In this document: in pieces, positions 36,388 through 45,700 of the stretch
Layout: each line of letters begins with the position of its first letter
Numbering within the stretch: the first letter of the stretch is position 1
DNA from: Amycolatopsis lurida
Lineage (GTDB): Bacteria; Actinomycetota; Actinomycetes; Mycobacteriales; Pseudonocardiaceae
DNA length: 64,000 bases
Direction: 5' to 3'
NCBI RefSeq assembly: GCF_900105055.1
Contig: NZ_FNTA01000002.1
Coordinates: forward strand, 372,001 to 436,000
Made by a program: the position numbers and the translations under genes
The notes under the pieces: model-generated
Database searches by the model: none
What the model was told of the DNA's origin: nothing
Seen by the model: the letters and a program-made list of their open reading frames with translations, nothing else

Positions 36388-37530
36388 GTGACCGCAAGCC
36401 TGAACCGGATCCGCGCCTTCCTGGCGGACCGTGAGCCGCCGACACCGTGCCTGGTCGTCGACACCGACCTGGTCGCGGAGCGTGCGGCCGCGGTCTCGGC
36501 GGCCTTCCCGGACGCGCTGATCCGTTACGCGGTCAAGGCCAATCCGGCTCCCGAGGTACTCGACGCCGTCGCGTCGACCGGCGCGGGATTCGACGTGGCG
36601 GGTACGGGCGAGATCGAGCTGTGCCTGTCCCGGGGCGCGCGGGCGGCGGACCTGGCCTACGGCAACACGATCAAGAAACCGGCGGACATCGCCTTCGCTC
36701 ACGAGCGCGGGGTCCGTGAATTCACCACGGATTCCGATGGCGATCTGGCGAACCTTGCCGAGCACGCGCCCGGTTCGCTCGTCTCGGTCCGCCTGCTGAC
36801 CGGCGGCCCGGACTCGGTCACGCCGTTCGGCCACAAGTTCGGCTGCGAGCCCGCGGTGGCCGCGACCCTGCTCCGCCAGGCCGTGGAAGCCGGACTGCGG
36901 CCGGGAATCGCGTTCCACGTCGGCTCGCAGCAGCCGGATCCGGCCGCCTGGGAGATCGGGATCGCGACCGCGGCCAAGGTCGCCGCGGACGCGGGCGTCG
37001 TACTGGAGCGGCTCAACATCGGTGGCGGGTTCGCCACCGAGCACCGGGAACCCGTGCCGTCGCTGACGGACTACGCGAGGGTGATCCACGCCGCCCGCCG
37101 GGAGCATCTGCCGGAGCCGGAGCTGCTGCTGGAACCCGGTCGCGTGATCGTCGGTGACGCCGGGCTCATCAGGACCGAGGTCGTCCTGGTGACGACCCGC
37201 GCCGCCGCCGACGAACGCCGCTGGGTCTACCTCGACGTCGGCAGGTACAACGGGATGGCGGAGTGCGAGAACGAGGCCGTCGCGTATCGGCTGGAGGCCG
37301 TCGGCGTCAAGGGACCGCAAGGACCGGTGGTCCTCGCCGGGCCGACCTGCGATGGTGACGACGTGCTGTACCAGCGGACGCCGTGCGCGCTGCCGATGTC
37401 GTTGAAGGCGGGCGACCGGCTGGACATCCCGGGCACCGGGGCGTACACCGCGAGCTATTCGTCCGTCGCCTTCAACGGAATCGAGCCGTTGCGTACTCAT
37501 TGTGTGGGGAGGTTCGCCGATGCCGGGTGA
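36388..37530 (+). CDS. Ornithine/lysine-type PLP decarboxylase (fold III)
   Basis: A 380-residue alanine-racemase-fold decarboxylase. The PLP Lys50 is in YAVKANP, the phosphate-binding glycines in LNIGGGF near residue 212, and the GPTCDGDDVL motif holds the active-site Cys321, as in eukaryotic-type ornithine decarboxylase. This supports decarboxylation of ornithine or lysine to putrescine or cadaverine. The GTG at 36388 fits the family length. The stop overlaps the AdoMet decarboxylase start by 11 bases. It is the main first gene of a polyamine operon. Confidence 0.92.
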   Translation: MTASLNRIRAFLADREPPTPCLVVDTDLVAERAAAVSAAFPDALIRYAVKANPAPEVLDAVASTGAGFDVAGTGEIELCLSRGARAADLAYGNTIKKPADIAFAHERGVREFTTDSDGDLANLAEHAPGSLVSVRLLTGGPDSVTPFGHKFGCEPAVAATLLRQAVEAGLRPGIAFHVGSQQPDPAAWEIGIATAAKVAADAGVVLERLNIGGGFATEHREPVPSLTDYARVIHAARREHLPEPELLLEPGRVIVGDAGLIRTEVVLVTTRAAADERRWVYLDVGRYNGMAECENEAVAYRLEAVGVKGPQGPVVLAGPTCDGDDVLYQRTPCALPMSLKAGDRLDIPGTGAYTASYSSVAFNGIEPLRTHCVGRFADAG

Positions 37531-37891
37531 AATGCCACTCGTCGGCCGGTTCGCCGGCCGCCACGTACTCGCGGAGTTCGAGGGGATCGAGCCGTCGTTG
37601 CTCGACGACGCCGTGCTCCTCAAAAAGACCCTCGCCGAGGCGGTGACCGAAGCAGGCGCGACGGTCTGCGAAGTCGTGTCCCATTCTTTCGCCCCGCAAG
37701 GGGTCACCGTGCTCGCGCTGCTGGCGGAATCGCACGCGTCGGTGCACACCTATCCGGAGATCGGCTCGGTGTTCGTGGACGTGTTCACCTGCGGGGACCG
37801 GGCGGATCCCGAACGCGCGGTCACCCTGCTGGCGAAGATGCTGGGCGCCGGTACCGTCCGGATGTCCGCCGTGGAACGAGGAGAGAACTGA
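37520..37891 (+). CDS. speH: S-adenosylmethionine decarboxylase proenzyme
   Basis: A 123-residue class 1B proenzyme. The self-cleavage site is in LAESHASVHTYPE, giving the pyruvoyl group from Ser71. The small prokaryotic form self-cleaves to alpha and beta chains. It makes decarboxylated AdoMet, the aminopropyl donor. The start at 37520 lies inside the end of the decarboxylase gene, and the stop overlaps the next start (TGATG), so the three genes are strictly coupled. Another ATG at 37532 is possible. Confidence 0.93.
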   Translation: MPGEMPLVGRFAGRHVLAEFEGIEPSLLDDAVLLKKTLAEAVTEAGATVCEVVSHSFAPQGVTVLALLAESHASVHTYPEIGSVFVDVFTCGDRADPERAVTLLAKMLGAGTVRMSAVERGEN

Positions 37892-38751
37892 TGGCGCAGC
37901 GAGTGATCGTCGAGCCGATGGGCGCGGGGCTCACCCGGAACTGGGACGTCGAGGAGGTCCTGTTCGAGGGCCGCACCGCGTTCCAGAACGTCCTCATCGG
38001 ACGGACCGCGCAAGGGATCTCCCTGTTCTGCGACGACGAACGGCAGAGCACCGAACTGAGTCAGCTCGTCTACCACGAGGCGCTGATGGTTCCCTCGCTG
38101 CTGCTCGCCGAGCGCGTCGAACGGGTGCTGATCATCGGCTCCAGCGAAGGGGTCGCCTCCGAGCTCGCGGTCGCCGCCGGTGCCGAGGTGGTCGATCATG
38201 TCGACATCGACGCCGAGGCGGTGCGGGCCTGCGCCGAGCATCTTCCCTACGGCTACACACTCGACGATCTGGCCCGTGCCGAGCGTGGCGAGGGGAAGAT
38301 CCGGATCCACTACCGCGACGGCTGGGAGTTCCTCGCCGAAGCACGCGAGCGCGGGGACTCCTACGACGTGGTCGTGATCGACCTGCCGGACGAGAACGAC
38401 GATCCGGAGGCGCAGCACAACCGGTTGTACGGTACCGATTTCCTGGCCCGGTGCACGGCATTGCTCACCGACGGCGGGGTAGTCGGGTGCCAGGCGGGCT
38501 GCCCGACGCTGTGGCGCAATCAGACGTTGATCACGTCTTGGCGCCGGTTCACCGAGTCGTTCGGGACCGTTCTCTACTACGGCTCGGACGAGCACGAGTG
38601 GGCATTCCTGAGCGGCAGGGCCGACGCGCTCGACGAGCCCGGCGCGTTCGTCGCGGAGAAGATCGGCAAGGCGGGAATCGGTGAGTCCACAATGGACGAA
38701 GACGCGGTGAGGGCGAACACGGTCCCGCCGTTTTCCCTGCGGCGGCACTGA
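37891..38751 (+). CDS. speE: Spermidine synthase-like aminopropyltransferase
   Basis: A 286-residue protein with the methyltransferase-like fold of polyamine synthases. Seen are LSQLVYHEALMVPSLL, the nucleotide loop LIIGSSEGVASELA, the acidic loop DHVDIDAEAV, and VVVIDLPDENDDP in place of the usual catalytic D-x-x-D region. It would transfer aminopropyl from decarboxylated AdoMet to the diamine made by the first gene. The product may be spermidine or a related triamine; the first-gene substrate decides. It is the last gene of the operon. Confidence 0.9.
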   Translation: MAQRVIVEPMGAGLTRNWDVEEVLFEGRTAFQNVLIGRTAQGISLFCDDERQSTELSQLVYHEALMVPSLLLAERVERVLIIGSSEGVASELAVAAGAEVVDHVDIDAEAVRACAEHLPYGYTLDDLARAERGEGKIRIHYRDGWEFLAEARERGDSYDVVVIDLPDENDDPEAQHNRLYGTDFLARCTALLTDGGVVGCQAGCPTLWRNQTLITSWRRFTESFGTVLYYGSDEHEWAFLSGRADALDEPGAFVAEKIGKAGIGESTMDEDAVRANTVPPFSLRRH

Positions 38752-38869
38752 GAACCCGGCGACCGTTATCCCGTCGAGATCAACGACCGTCGCCGTACGT
38801 GACGCCGTCGATACAGGATCCTCCATCTGGTCGTTGCCGCTGGTCGCGGTGGGGGCCAGAATCGCTCGG

Positions 38870-39568
38870 GTGAACAGCTGGCGAGCAGACCGGGAGCCCG
38901 CGGTCTGTGCCGCCTTCGCGAGCTTGACCGCGAGTGTCACGGAAGATCTCGAGCCGGATCGGGTCGTGGACACTTTGTCCGGCGAATGCGCACGGCTGCT
39001 GCCGATCGATTCCACCGAGGTCTTCCTGCCGGGCCTCGAACTCGAACGCCATCCCGCGGTGGTCGACGAAGGCCCCGCGCGCGAATCGTACGAAACCGGG
39101 AACGACATCGCCGTCCACGACCTTTCCGCGGAGGTTTCGCGCTGGCCGGGCTACGTCGCCAAAAGGGTGGGGAAGGGTTTTGCCGCGGTTTCCGCGCTTC
39201 CCTTGCGCACGATGGACGAAACCGTCGGCGCGATCGCCTTCCTCAGCGCCGGGACCGTGGTCTTGAGTGCCGAAGACCGCCGCCTTGGCCGGGCGCTCGC
39301 CGACGTCGCGACGTTGTGTCTTCTGCAGCAGCGGGAGTTACGCCACTATCGAAGGCTTTCCGAGCAGTTGCAGACCGCGCTCGACAGCCGGATCGTCATC
39401 GAACAGGCGAAAGGCATGCTCGCCGAACGCGTCGGTGTCGACGTCGGCGCCGCCTTCCATCGCTTGCGTTCCTTCGCCCGCAGTACCAACAGGAAGCTGT
39501 CCGAGGTCGCGCGCGGCGTCGTCGAAGGCACACTGGACGCCAGGGAACTCCGGCGGCGGCACCGGTGA
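38870..39568 (+). CDS. GAF-ANTAR regulator
   Basis: A 232-residue protein with an N-terminal GAF domain (about 1-150) and a C-terminal ANTAR domain: LQTALDSRIVIEQAKGMLAERVGVDVGAAFHRLRSFARSTNRKLSEVARGVVEG. ANTAR domains bind paired stem-loops in mRNA and prevent termination. The GAF ligand is unknown. The start is uncertain: GTG 38870, GTG 38849 and TTG 38834 are all in frame, and none has a strong ribosome site. It is not coupled to its neighbours. Confidence 0.9.
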   Translation: MNSWRADREPAVCAAFASLTASVTEDLEPDRVVDTLSGECARLLPIDSTEVFLPGLELERHPAVVDEGPARESYETGNDIAVHDLSAEVSRWPGYVAKRVGKGFAAVSALPLRTMDETVGAIAFLSAGTVVLSAEDRRLGRALADVATLCLLQQRELRHYRRLSEQLQTALDSRIVIEQAKGMLAERVGVDVGAAFHRLRSFARSTNRKLSEVARGVVEGTLDARELRRRHR

Positions 39569-39621
39569 CGACCGCCGGAAAGGCGGACAAGGCCTGGTAG
39601 GGCCGTTCGTCACCGGAACAG

Positions 39622-39633
39622 GGGACTTGTCCC
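39622..39633. promoter_or_regulatory. GGGAC-TT-GTCCC dyad
   Basis: A perfect 5-bp-arm palindrome 82 bases upstream of the PspAB-like gene. It recalls half-sites of DosR boxes (GGGACT..AGTCCC) but the spacing is two bases shorter, so a different regulator is just as likely. Confidence 0.3.
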
Positions 39634-39714
39634 GGACAATGCGCGACCGTGCGGCACTAGGACGCGAGGATGGAATCGGAAAGGCTTCACGCAGCTGAAG
39701 GGTGCGGTGAAGTC

Positions 39715-40272
39715 ATGGCATTGTTGGCAAATCTGCGGGTGCGGAGCCGGTCGGTGCGGCCGAGCCTGCTTCCGTTGCTGGAGTTGAGGTCCGCGGCATT
39801 GACCCTGCGGTCCGGGCATGGGCTGGCGCCCACCGGGTCGGGGACGGTCTGCTTCGTCGCGGAAGGCCGTCCGGGTGAGGGGACGGAGGCGGAGTTCGTC
39901 GCCGGGCTCGCCGGGGACTCCGTCCGTCGCAACGTGGTCAACCACGACGGGCTCGGCCGGACGATCGTGCGCTGCTGGCGGGAGAACGGCGACCTCGGCT
40001 GGCTGCTCGACGACCTCGCCGACGTCAACGAGCGGCTGGCCCAGGCCGGGTTCGCGTCCTGGTTGCTGCACACGACGGTCGACTTCGCCGAGCTGCGCGA
40101 CATGCGCCATCCCAAGCTGACCATGGTCTATCGCCGGGAGCGCGGCACTTTCTACCCGTACGCGCCTCGCGGGACCCGGGGCCGGGACAGGGCGATGGAG
40201 CTGAAGATCCGCTCGTCGCTGACCCGGATCGTGCCGATGGAGTCCGACATCGGCCGGTGGCGCCCGGTGTGA
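39715..40272 (+). CDS. PspA-associated protein PspAB-like
   Basis: A 185-residue protein. The C-terminal half is close to PspAB proteins as I remember them: GFASWLLHTTVDF, RRERGTFYPYAPRGTRGRDRAMELKIR and MESDIGRWRPV. These accompany the phage-shock protein PspA in actinobacteria and archaea, as part of membrane stress response. Here no pspA or pspAA is next to it, so it is an orphan copy. The ATG at 39715 follows GGTGAAGTC. I am fairly but not wholly sure of the family. Confidence 0.6.
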   Translation: MALLANLRVRSRSVRPSLLPLLELRSAALTLRSGHGLAPTGSGTVCFVAEGRPGEGTEAEFVAGLAGDSVRRNVVNHDGLGRTIVRCWRENGDLGWLLDDLADVNERLAQAGFASWLLHTTVDFAELRDMRHPKLTMVYRRERGTFYPYAPRGTRGRDRAMELKIRSSLTRIVPMESDIGRWRPV

Positions 40273-40287
40273 CGGGCACCCGCCCGG

Positions 40288-40557
40288 TCAGCCGGGCGCG
40301 CCGCTGAGCCAGCCGCGCAGTCGCTGGACGCGGCGGTCCCGCGGGTTCCACCCCGGGAACCGGTGCCGCGACCGTGTGGCCAAAGCCGCGCCGTCGAGAT
40401 GCCGGATCGCGGTCAGGACGTCGTCGAGCAGCGAAGCGTGCGTTTCGGGTTGCGCCACGACCTCCGGCAGCCGCTCGAGCTCGGCCGCGACCCGTGCCCG
40501 GCGGGCGACGGCAGGTGAGCCGGGACGGCGGTGGGTCTCGCAGATCCTCGTGGTCAC
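40288..40557 (-). CDS. Small Arg-rich hypothetical protein
   Basis: An 89-residue protein, helical in the middle (VAAELERLPEVVAQPETHASLLDDVLTAIRHL) and Arg/Trp-rich near the end (RFPGWNPRDRRVQRLRGWLSG). No family is recognised. It converges with the PspAB-like gene. The codon pattern looks genuine but the ribosome site is weak. Confidence 0.5.
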   Translation of the reverse strand: MTTRICETHRRPGSPAVARRARVAAELERLPEVVAQPETHASLLDDVLTAIRHLDGAALATRSRHRFPGWNPRDRRVQRLRGWLSGAPG

Positions 40558-40762
40558 GTCCCGGTCACCCTTCCCGTGTTCTCGGTCCGGCAGTCGTCAC
40601 GTACGACGATGGGCCACCGGAGGCCGTTCCGGTCACCGCCGAAGGTTGTGCCATCGAGGGCACAAAGACCCCACTCGGTCGCCAGGCGGGTACGGCGGGT
40701 CACGGGTTGGCCTCGAAACGACGGGCGGGGCGGAGACGGTGGGAGAATGCGCCGGCCTCCGG

Positions 40763-40846
40763 CCGTAACTCGCGTGCTTGAAGCCGTAACTCGCGTGCGT
40801 CAAGCCGGATCATGCGTGCTTGAAGCCGTAACACACGGTGCGATCC
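40763..40846. repeat. 21-bp tandem repeats, family C
   Basis: Three adjoining 21-base units, CCGTAACTCGCGTGCTTGAAG, then one with GTC for TTG, then a more diverged one, plus a decayed fourth. The 21-base period is two helical turns. They lie in the 442-base gap 40558-40999, between the small Arg-rich gene and the NarL-type regulator. The rest of that gap (40560-40760 and 40850-40990) shows no gene. Confidence 0.75.
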
Positions 40847-40999
40847 GGCCGCGGGCGTGTTCCGTCTCCAGGCACGCGAGTTCGCCGCGCGTGCCCGCCC
40901 GTGAATTCGCACCAGGGTGAATGCGGTCGTCGGCGGGATCGAATTCCGGGAATCTGCCGGACAATGGCACGGCGAGACCACGATCGACGGAGAAGGTGC

Positions 41000-41668
41000 A
41001 TGCCGAACCCGACCTCCCCGCAGCCCGTGCCCCCGATCCGGGTGCTGCTCGTCGAGGACCACAAGATGGTGGCCGAAGCGCTGGGCGCGGCCTTCGAGGA
41101 ATTCCCGGAGATAGACCTGGTGGCGTCGGTGGAGTCCTTGGCGCACGGGCTGATCGCGGCGGAGGAGCACCTTCCCGACATCGTGCTGCTCGATCGGCGG
41201 CTGCCGGACGGCGACGGGATCGAAGCCATCGCCGGGTTCCGCGCGATCTCGCCGTCGAGCAGGGTGCTGGTGCTGACCGGCGACGCGAACAGTGCCATCG
41301 CCGCAAGGATCCTGGAGGTCGGCGGGGCCGGGCTGCTGCTGAAATCCGGTCTCCTCGACGAACTGGTCACGGCGATCCGGACCATCGCGGCGGGCGATGT
41401 GGTGATCGACCCCGAACTGCTCAGCGGCGCGCTGGCCATGCTGGCCGGCAGCCCGGGCAGGCTCGGTCCGGTACTCACCCTGAGGGAACGTCAGGTGCTC
41501 GGGCTGATCGCCGAAGGCGCGGGAACCGACCGGATCGCCGACGAACTGCGGCTGGCGCGGAATACCGTGCGGAATCACGTGCAGCGGATCCTGGTGAAGA
41601 CCGGGACCCATTCGAAACTCGAAGCCGTGGCGCACGCACGCAAGAATGGCCTCCTCGAACGGCCGTAG
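41000..41668 (+). CDS. NarL/LuxR-type response regulator
   Basis: A 222-residue two-domain response regulator. The receiver holds the acid pocket (VEDHK), phospho-acceptor Asp65 in VLLDRRLPDGDG and Lys in LLKSG. The C-terminal LuxR helix-turn-helix begins LTLRERQVLGLIAEGAGTDRIADEL and continues LARNTVRNHVQRILVKTG. GGAGAAGG stands before the ATG. It is followed 17 bases later by the PAS kinase, so the two probably form a pair. Confidence 0.93.
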   Translation: MPNPTSPQPVPPIRVLLVEDHKMVAEALGAAFEEFPEIDLVASVESLAHGLIAAEEHLPDIVLLDRRLPDGDGIEAIAGFRAISPSSRVLVLTGDANSAIAARILEVGGAGLLLKSGLLDELVTAIRTIAAGDVVIDPELLSGALAMLAGSPGRLGPVLTLRERQVLGLIAEGAGTDRIADELRLARNTVRNHVQRILVKTGTHSKLEAVAHARKNGLLERP

Positions 41669-41685
41669 CGGGGAGACGTATCCGA

Positions 41686-42771
41686 GTGCCAAGCTGCACT
41701 ATGGCCATGCTGCCATCGGAACAGACGCCTGACCACCGCAGCGCTGTGCTCTTCGAGTTGTTCATGCGCAGCGTCGTCGACTACGCCATTTACCTGCTGG
41801 ACGTCGAGGGTCGCGTGATCAGCTGGAATCCGGGGGCGGAGCGGATCAAGGGCTATTCCGAGGACGAGATCCTCGGCCGTCATTTCTCCGTTTTCTACAC
41901 CGAGAAAGACGTCGCGGACGGCAAGCCCACCTCGGAGCTGCTGGTCGCCGCCGAGATGGGGAGTCACGAGGACGAGGGCTGGCGAGTCCGGCGCGGCGGC
42001 GAACGGTTCTGGGCCAACACCGTGATCACGGCGTTGCGGGACGAACAAGGCGACCTCGTCGGTTTCGGCAAAGTCACCCGTGATCTCACCGAACGCCGGA
42101 AAACCCTGGAGGAAAGAACCGAACGCCGGCTGGCTTTCGCGCATTTGGTCCGGGCACAGGAAACCGAACGTCGCCGTATCGCGTGGGATGTTCACGACGA
42201 TTCCATTCAGTCGATGATAGCGGTGAGCATGCGGTTGCAGATGCTCGCCGCACAACGGCGGGATCCCGCTTTGACGCACCTCGACGAAGCGATCCAAGGG
42301 GCGATCCGGCGATTGCGGATCCTCGTCGCCCAATTGCGGCCGCCCGCGCTGAACGACGAGGATCTGATCGCTTCCGTCCGCGACTACCTCGACGAGGTGG
42401 TCGCGGGCTGGGGGCTCGACTGCGCACTGCGGCACGATCTCGGCGTCAAGCCGCCGCCCGACCTCGTGGTCACCGCCTTCCGGATCCTGCAGGAGGCGTT
42501 GGTGAACGTGCGTAAACACGCGAACGCCACCTCCGTCGTGGTCTCCCTGACCGCGCAGGACGGAGGTCTGCTGGTGACGGTCGCCGACGACGGCGACGGG
42601 ATGAAGGCGGACGGCGAGAGCGCGCACGAATCGTTGTCGGGCGAGCACATCGGCATGGCGTCGATGCGTGAACGTGCTGAAGCGGCGCAAGGCTGGTTCC
42701 GGATTTCCAGCAGACCCGGCGAAGGTACGTCGGTGACCTTCTGGATTCCGCTGGGCCCTCCCCACGGGTAG
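41686..42771 (+). CDS. PAS-domain NarL-type sensor histidine kinase
   Basis: A 361-residue soluble kinase. A PAS domain covers about residues 20-140 (DYAIYLLDVEGRVISWNPGAERIKGY, then the EGWRVRRGG...FWANTVITALRD part). HisKA_3 follows with the phospho-acceptor His170 in RRIAWDVHDDSIQ, then HATPase_c with VNVRKHANAT and DDGDGM. There is no membrane segment. GTG 41686 with GGGGAG upstream is chosen; ATG 41701 is an alternative. The likely partner is the preceding regulator. The stop lies 21 bases before the poly-HAMP kinase. Confidence 0.92.
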   Translation: MPSCTMAMLPSEQTPDHRSAVLFELFMRSVVDYAIYLLDVEGRVISWNPGAERIKGYSEDEILGRHFSVFYTEKDVADGKPTSELLVAAEMGSHEDEGWRVRRGGERFWANTVITALRDEQGDLVGFGKVTRDLTERRKTLEERTERRLAFAHLVRAQETERRRIAWDVHDDSIQSMIAVSMRLQMLAAQRRDPALTHLDEAIQGAIRRLRILVAQLRPPALNDEDLIASVRDYLDEVVAGWGLDCALRHDLGVKPPPDLVVTAFRILQEALVNVRKHANATSVVVSLTAQDGGLLVTVADDGDGMKADGESAHESLSGEHIGMASMRERAEAAQGWFRISSRPGEGTSVTFWIPLGPPHG

Positions 42772-42792
42772 TCAGGACAAGGAGGCATTTCG

Positions 42793-45700
42793 ATGCCGGA
42801 ACCGGGAAGCAAGCGTGGATCGAGAGAGACGGTCCGGGTGGGCGGGGCGATCGACGACCAAGGTCTGCAGCGGCTGCTGGAGGGACTGAAAGCCGTTCGC
42901 GACGGCGATTTCAGCACCCGGTTGCCCCAGGTGGACGACGTCCTGATGGACGAGATGGCGCTCGTCTTCAACGGGATGGTCGATCAGCTGGCGCTGTTCA
43001 CCTCCGAGGTCACCCGGGTCGCGCGCGAGGTGGGGACCGACGGGAAACTCGGCGGCCAGGCGGCGGTGCCCTCGGTTTCGGGGACCTGGAAGGACCTCAC
43101 CGATTCGGTGAACGCGATGGCCGGCAACCTCACCGGGCAGGTCCGCGACATCGCCGAGGTCGCGACCGCCGTGGCGAAGGGCGATCTGTCCCAGAAGATC
43201 ACCGTCGACGTCAAGGGCGAGATGCTCGAGTTGAAGAACACGATCAACACGATGGTGGATCAGTTGTCGTCGTTCGCCGACGAGGTCACGCGGGTGGCGC
43301 GGGAGGTCGGCAGCGAAGGACGGCTGGGCGGGCAGGCGGAAGTCCCCGGGGTGGCGGGGACTTGGCGGGATTTGACGACGTCGGTGAACTTCATGGCGGG
43401 CAACCTGACCGATCAGGTGCGGTCGATCGCCGAGGTCACCACGGCGGTGGCGAAAGGCGATCTGTCGCAGAAGATCACGGTGGATGCGCGGGGCGAGATC
43501 CTGGAGTTGAAGAACACGATCAACACGATGGTGGATCAGTTGTCGTCGTTCGCCGACGAGGTCACGCGGGTGGCGCGGGAGGTCGGCACCGAAGGAGCGC
43601 TCGGCGGACAGGCCCAGGTGCCCGGGGTTGCCGGCACTTGGCGGGATCTGACGACGTCGGTGAACTTCATGGCGGGCAACCTCACCGCGCAGGTCCGCTC
43701 CATCGCCCAGGTGGCCACGGCGGTGGCGAAAGGTGACCTGTCGCAGAAGATCACGGTGGATGCGCGGGGCGAGATCCTGGAGTTGAAGAACACGATCAAC
43801 ACGATGGTGGATCAGTTGTCGTCGTTCGCCGACGAGGTCACGCGGGTGGCGCGGGAGGTCGGGACCGAGGGGCGGTTGGGTGGTCAGGCGGATGTCAAGG
43901 GTGTGTCGGGTACCTGGAAGGGGTTGACCGAGTCGGTCAATGTCATGGCCGACAACCTGACCGACCAGGTGCGGTCCATCGCCGAGGTCACCACGGCGGT
44001 GGCGAAGGGTGATCTGTCGCAGAAGATCCGCGTCGACGCCCGCGGCGAGATCCTGGAGCTCAAGGACACCATCAACACGATGGTCGGCCAGTTGTCGTCG
44101 TTCGCCGATGAAGTGACGCGGGTGGCGCGGGAGGTCGGGACCGAGGGGCGGTTGGGTGGTCAGGCGGATGTCAAGGGTGTGTCGGGTACCTGGAAGGGGT
44201 TGACCGAGTCGGTCAATGTCATGGCCGACAACCTGACCGACCAGGTGCGTTCCATCGCCCAGGTGGCGACCGCGGTCGCCAGGGGTGACCTGTCGCAGAA
44301 GATCACCGTCGAGGCCAAGGGCGAGGTCGCCGCGCTCGCGCAGACGATCAACACGATGGTCGACACGCTGTCGGCGTTCGCGGACGAGGTCACGCGCGTG
44401 GCGCGCGAGGTCGGCACCGAGGGCATCCTCGGCGGGCAGGCCAGGGTGCCGAACGTCGCCGGGACCTGGAAGGACCTCACCGACAACGTCAACTCGATGG
44501 CGAACAACCTCACCGGCCAGGTCCGCAACATCGCCCAGGTGACCACCGCGGTCGCGCAGGGCGACCTGTCCCGCAAGATCGACGTCGACGCCCGCGGTGA
44601 GATCCTGGAACTCAAGACCACCATCAACACGATGGTCGACCAGCTTTCGGCGTTCGCCGCGGAGGTCACGCGCGTGGCGCGCGAGGTCGGCAGCGAGGGA
44701 CGGCTCGGCGGCCAGGCCGAGGTCGAAGGCGTTTCGGGCACCTGGAAGCGGCTGACGGAGAACGTCAACGAGCTGGCCGGGAATCTGACCCGCCAGGTCC
44801 GGGCGATCGCCGAGGTCACCAGCGCGGTGGCCACCGGCGACCTCACCCGGTCGATCTCCGTCGAGGCACAGGGCGAGGTCGCGGAGCTGAAGGACAACAT
44901 CAACGCGATGGTCCAGTCGCTGCGCGAGACCACGCGGGCGAACGAAGAGCAGGACTGGCTCAACACCAACCTGGCGCGGATCTCCGGCCTCATGCAGGGA
45001 CACCGGGACCTGCGGGTGGTGGCCACGCTCATCATGAACGAGCTGACCCCGCTGGTCGGCGCCCAGCACGGGACGCTGTTCCTCACCGAATCCGGTGACC
45101 AGGGCACCCGGCTGCGGCTGATCACCAGCTACGGGCACAGCGAGGACCCGGGCACACCCGTGGATTTCGCCATGGGGCAGTCGCTGATAGGCCAGGCCGC
45201 GCAGACCAAGAAACCGATCGTGGTCGACCGGACGCCGCCGGGTTTCGTGAAGATCTCGTCGAGCCTCGGCTCCGCCCCGCCGGTCACCCTGATCGTCTTG
45301 CCGATCGTGTTCGAGGACCAGGTGCTCGGGGTCATCGAACTGGCGTCGTTCGGTGGATTCACCGCCGTCCGCAAGGATTTCCTCGAACAGCTGATGGAGA
45401 CCATCGGGGTCAACGTCAACACGATCATCGCCAACGCGCGGACCGACTCGCTGCTGGAGGAGTCCCAGCGGCTCGCCGAGGAGCTCCAGGCCCGCTCGGA
45501 GGAACTCCAAGCGCAGCAGGCGAAACTCCAGGTGTCGAACGCGGAACTGGAGGAGAAGGCCGAACTCCTCGCGCGGCAGAACCGGGACATCGAGGTGAAG
45601 AACTTCGAAATCGAGCAGGCGCGCCAGGAGATCGAGGAACGCGCGCAGCAGCTCGCGCTGGCTTCGAAGTACAAGTCGGAGTTCCTGGCGAACATGTCGC

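Noticed and set aside
40763..40846. CRISPR array
   Set aside because: The units are adjacent with no spacers, degrade quickly, and no cas gene is near.
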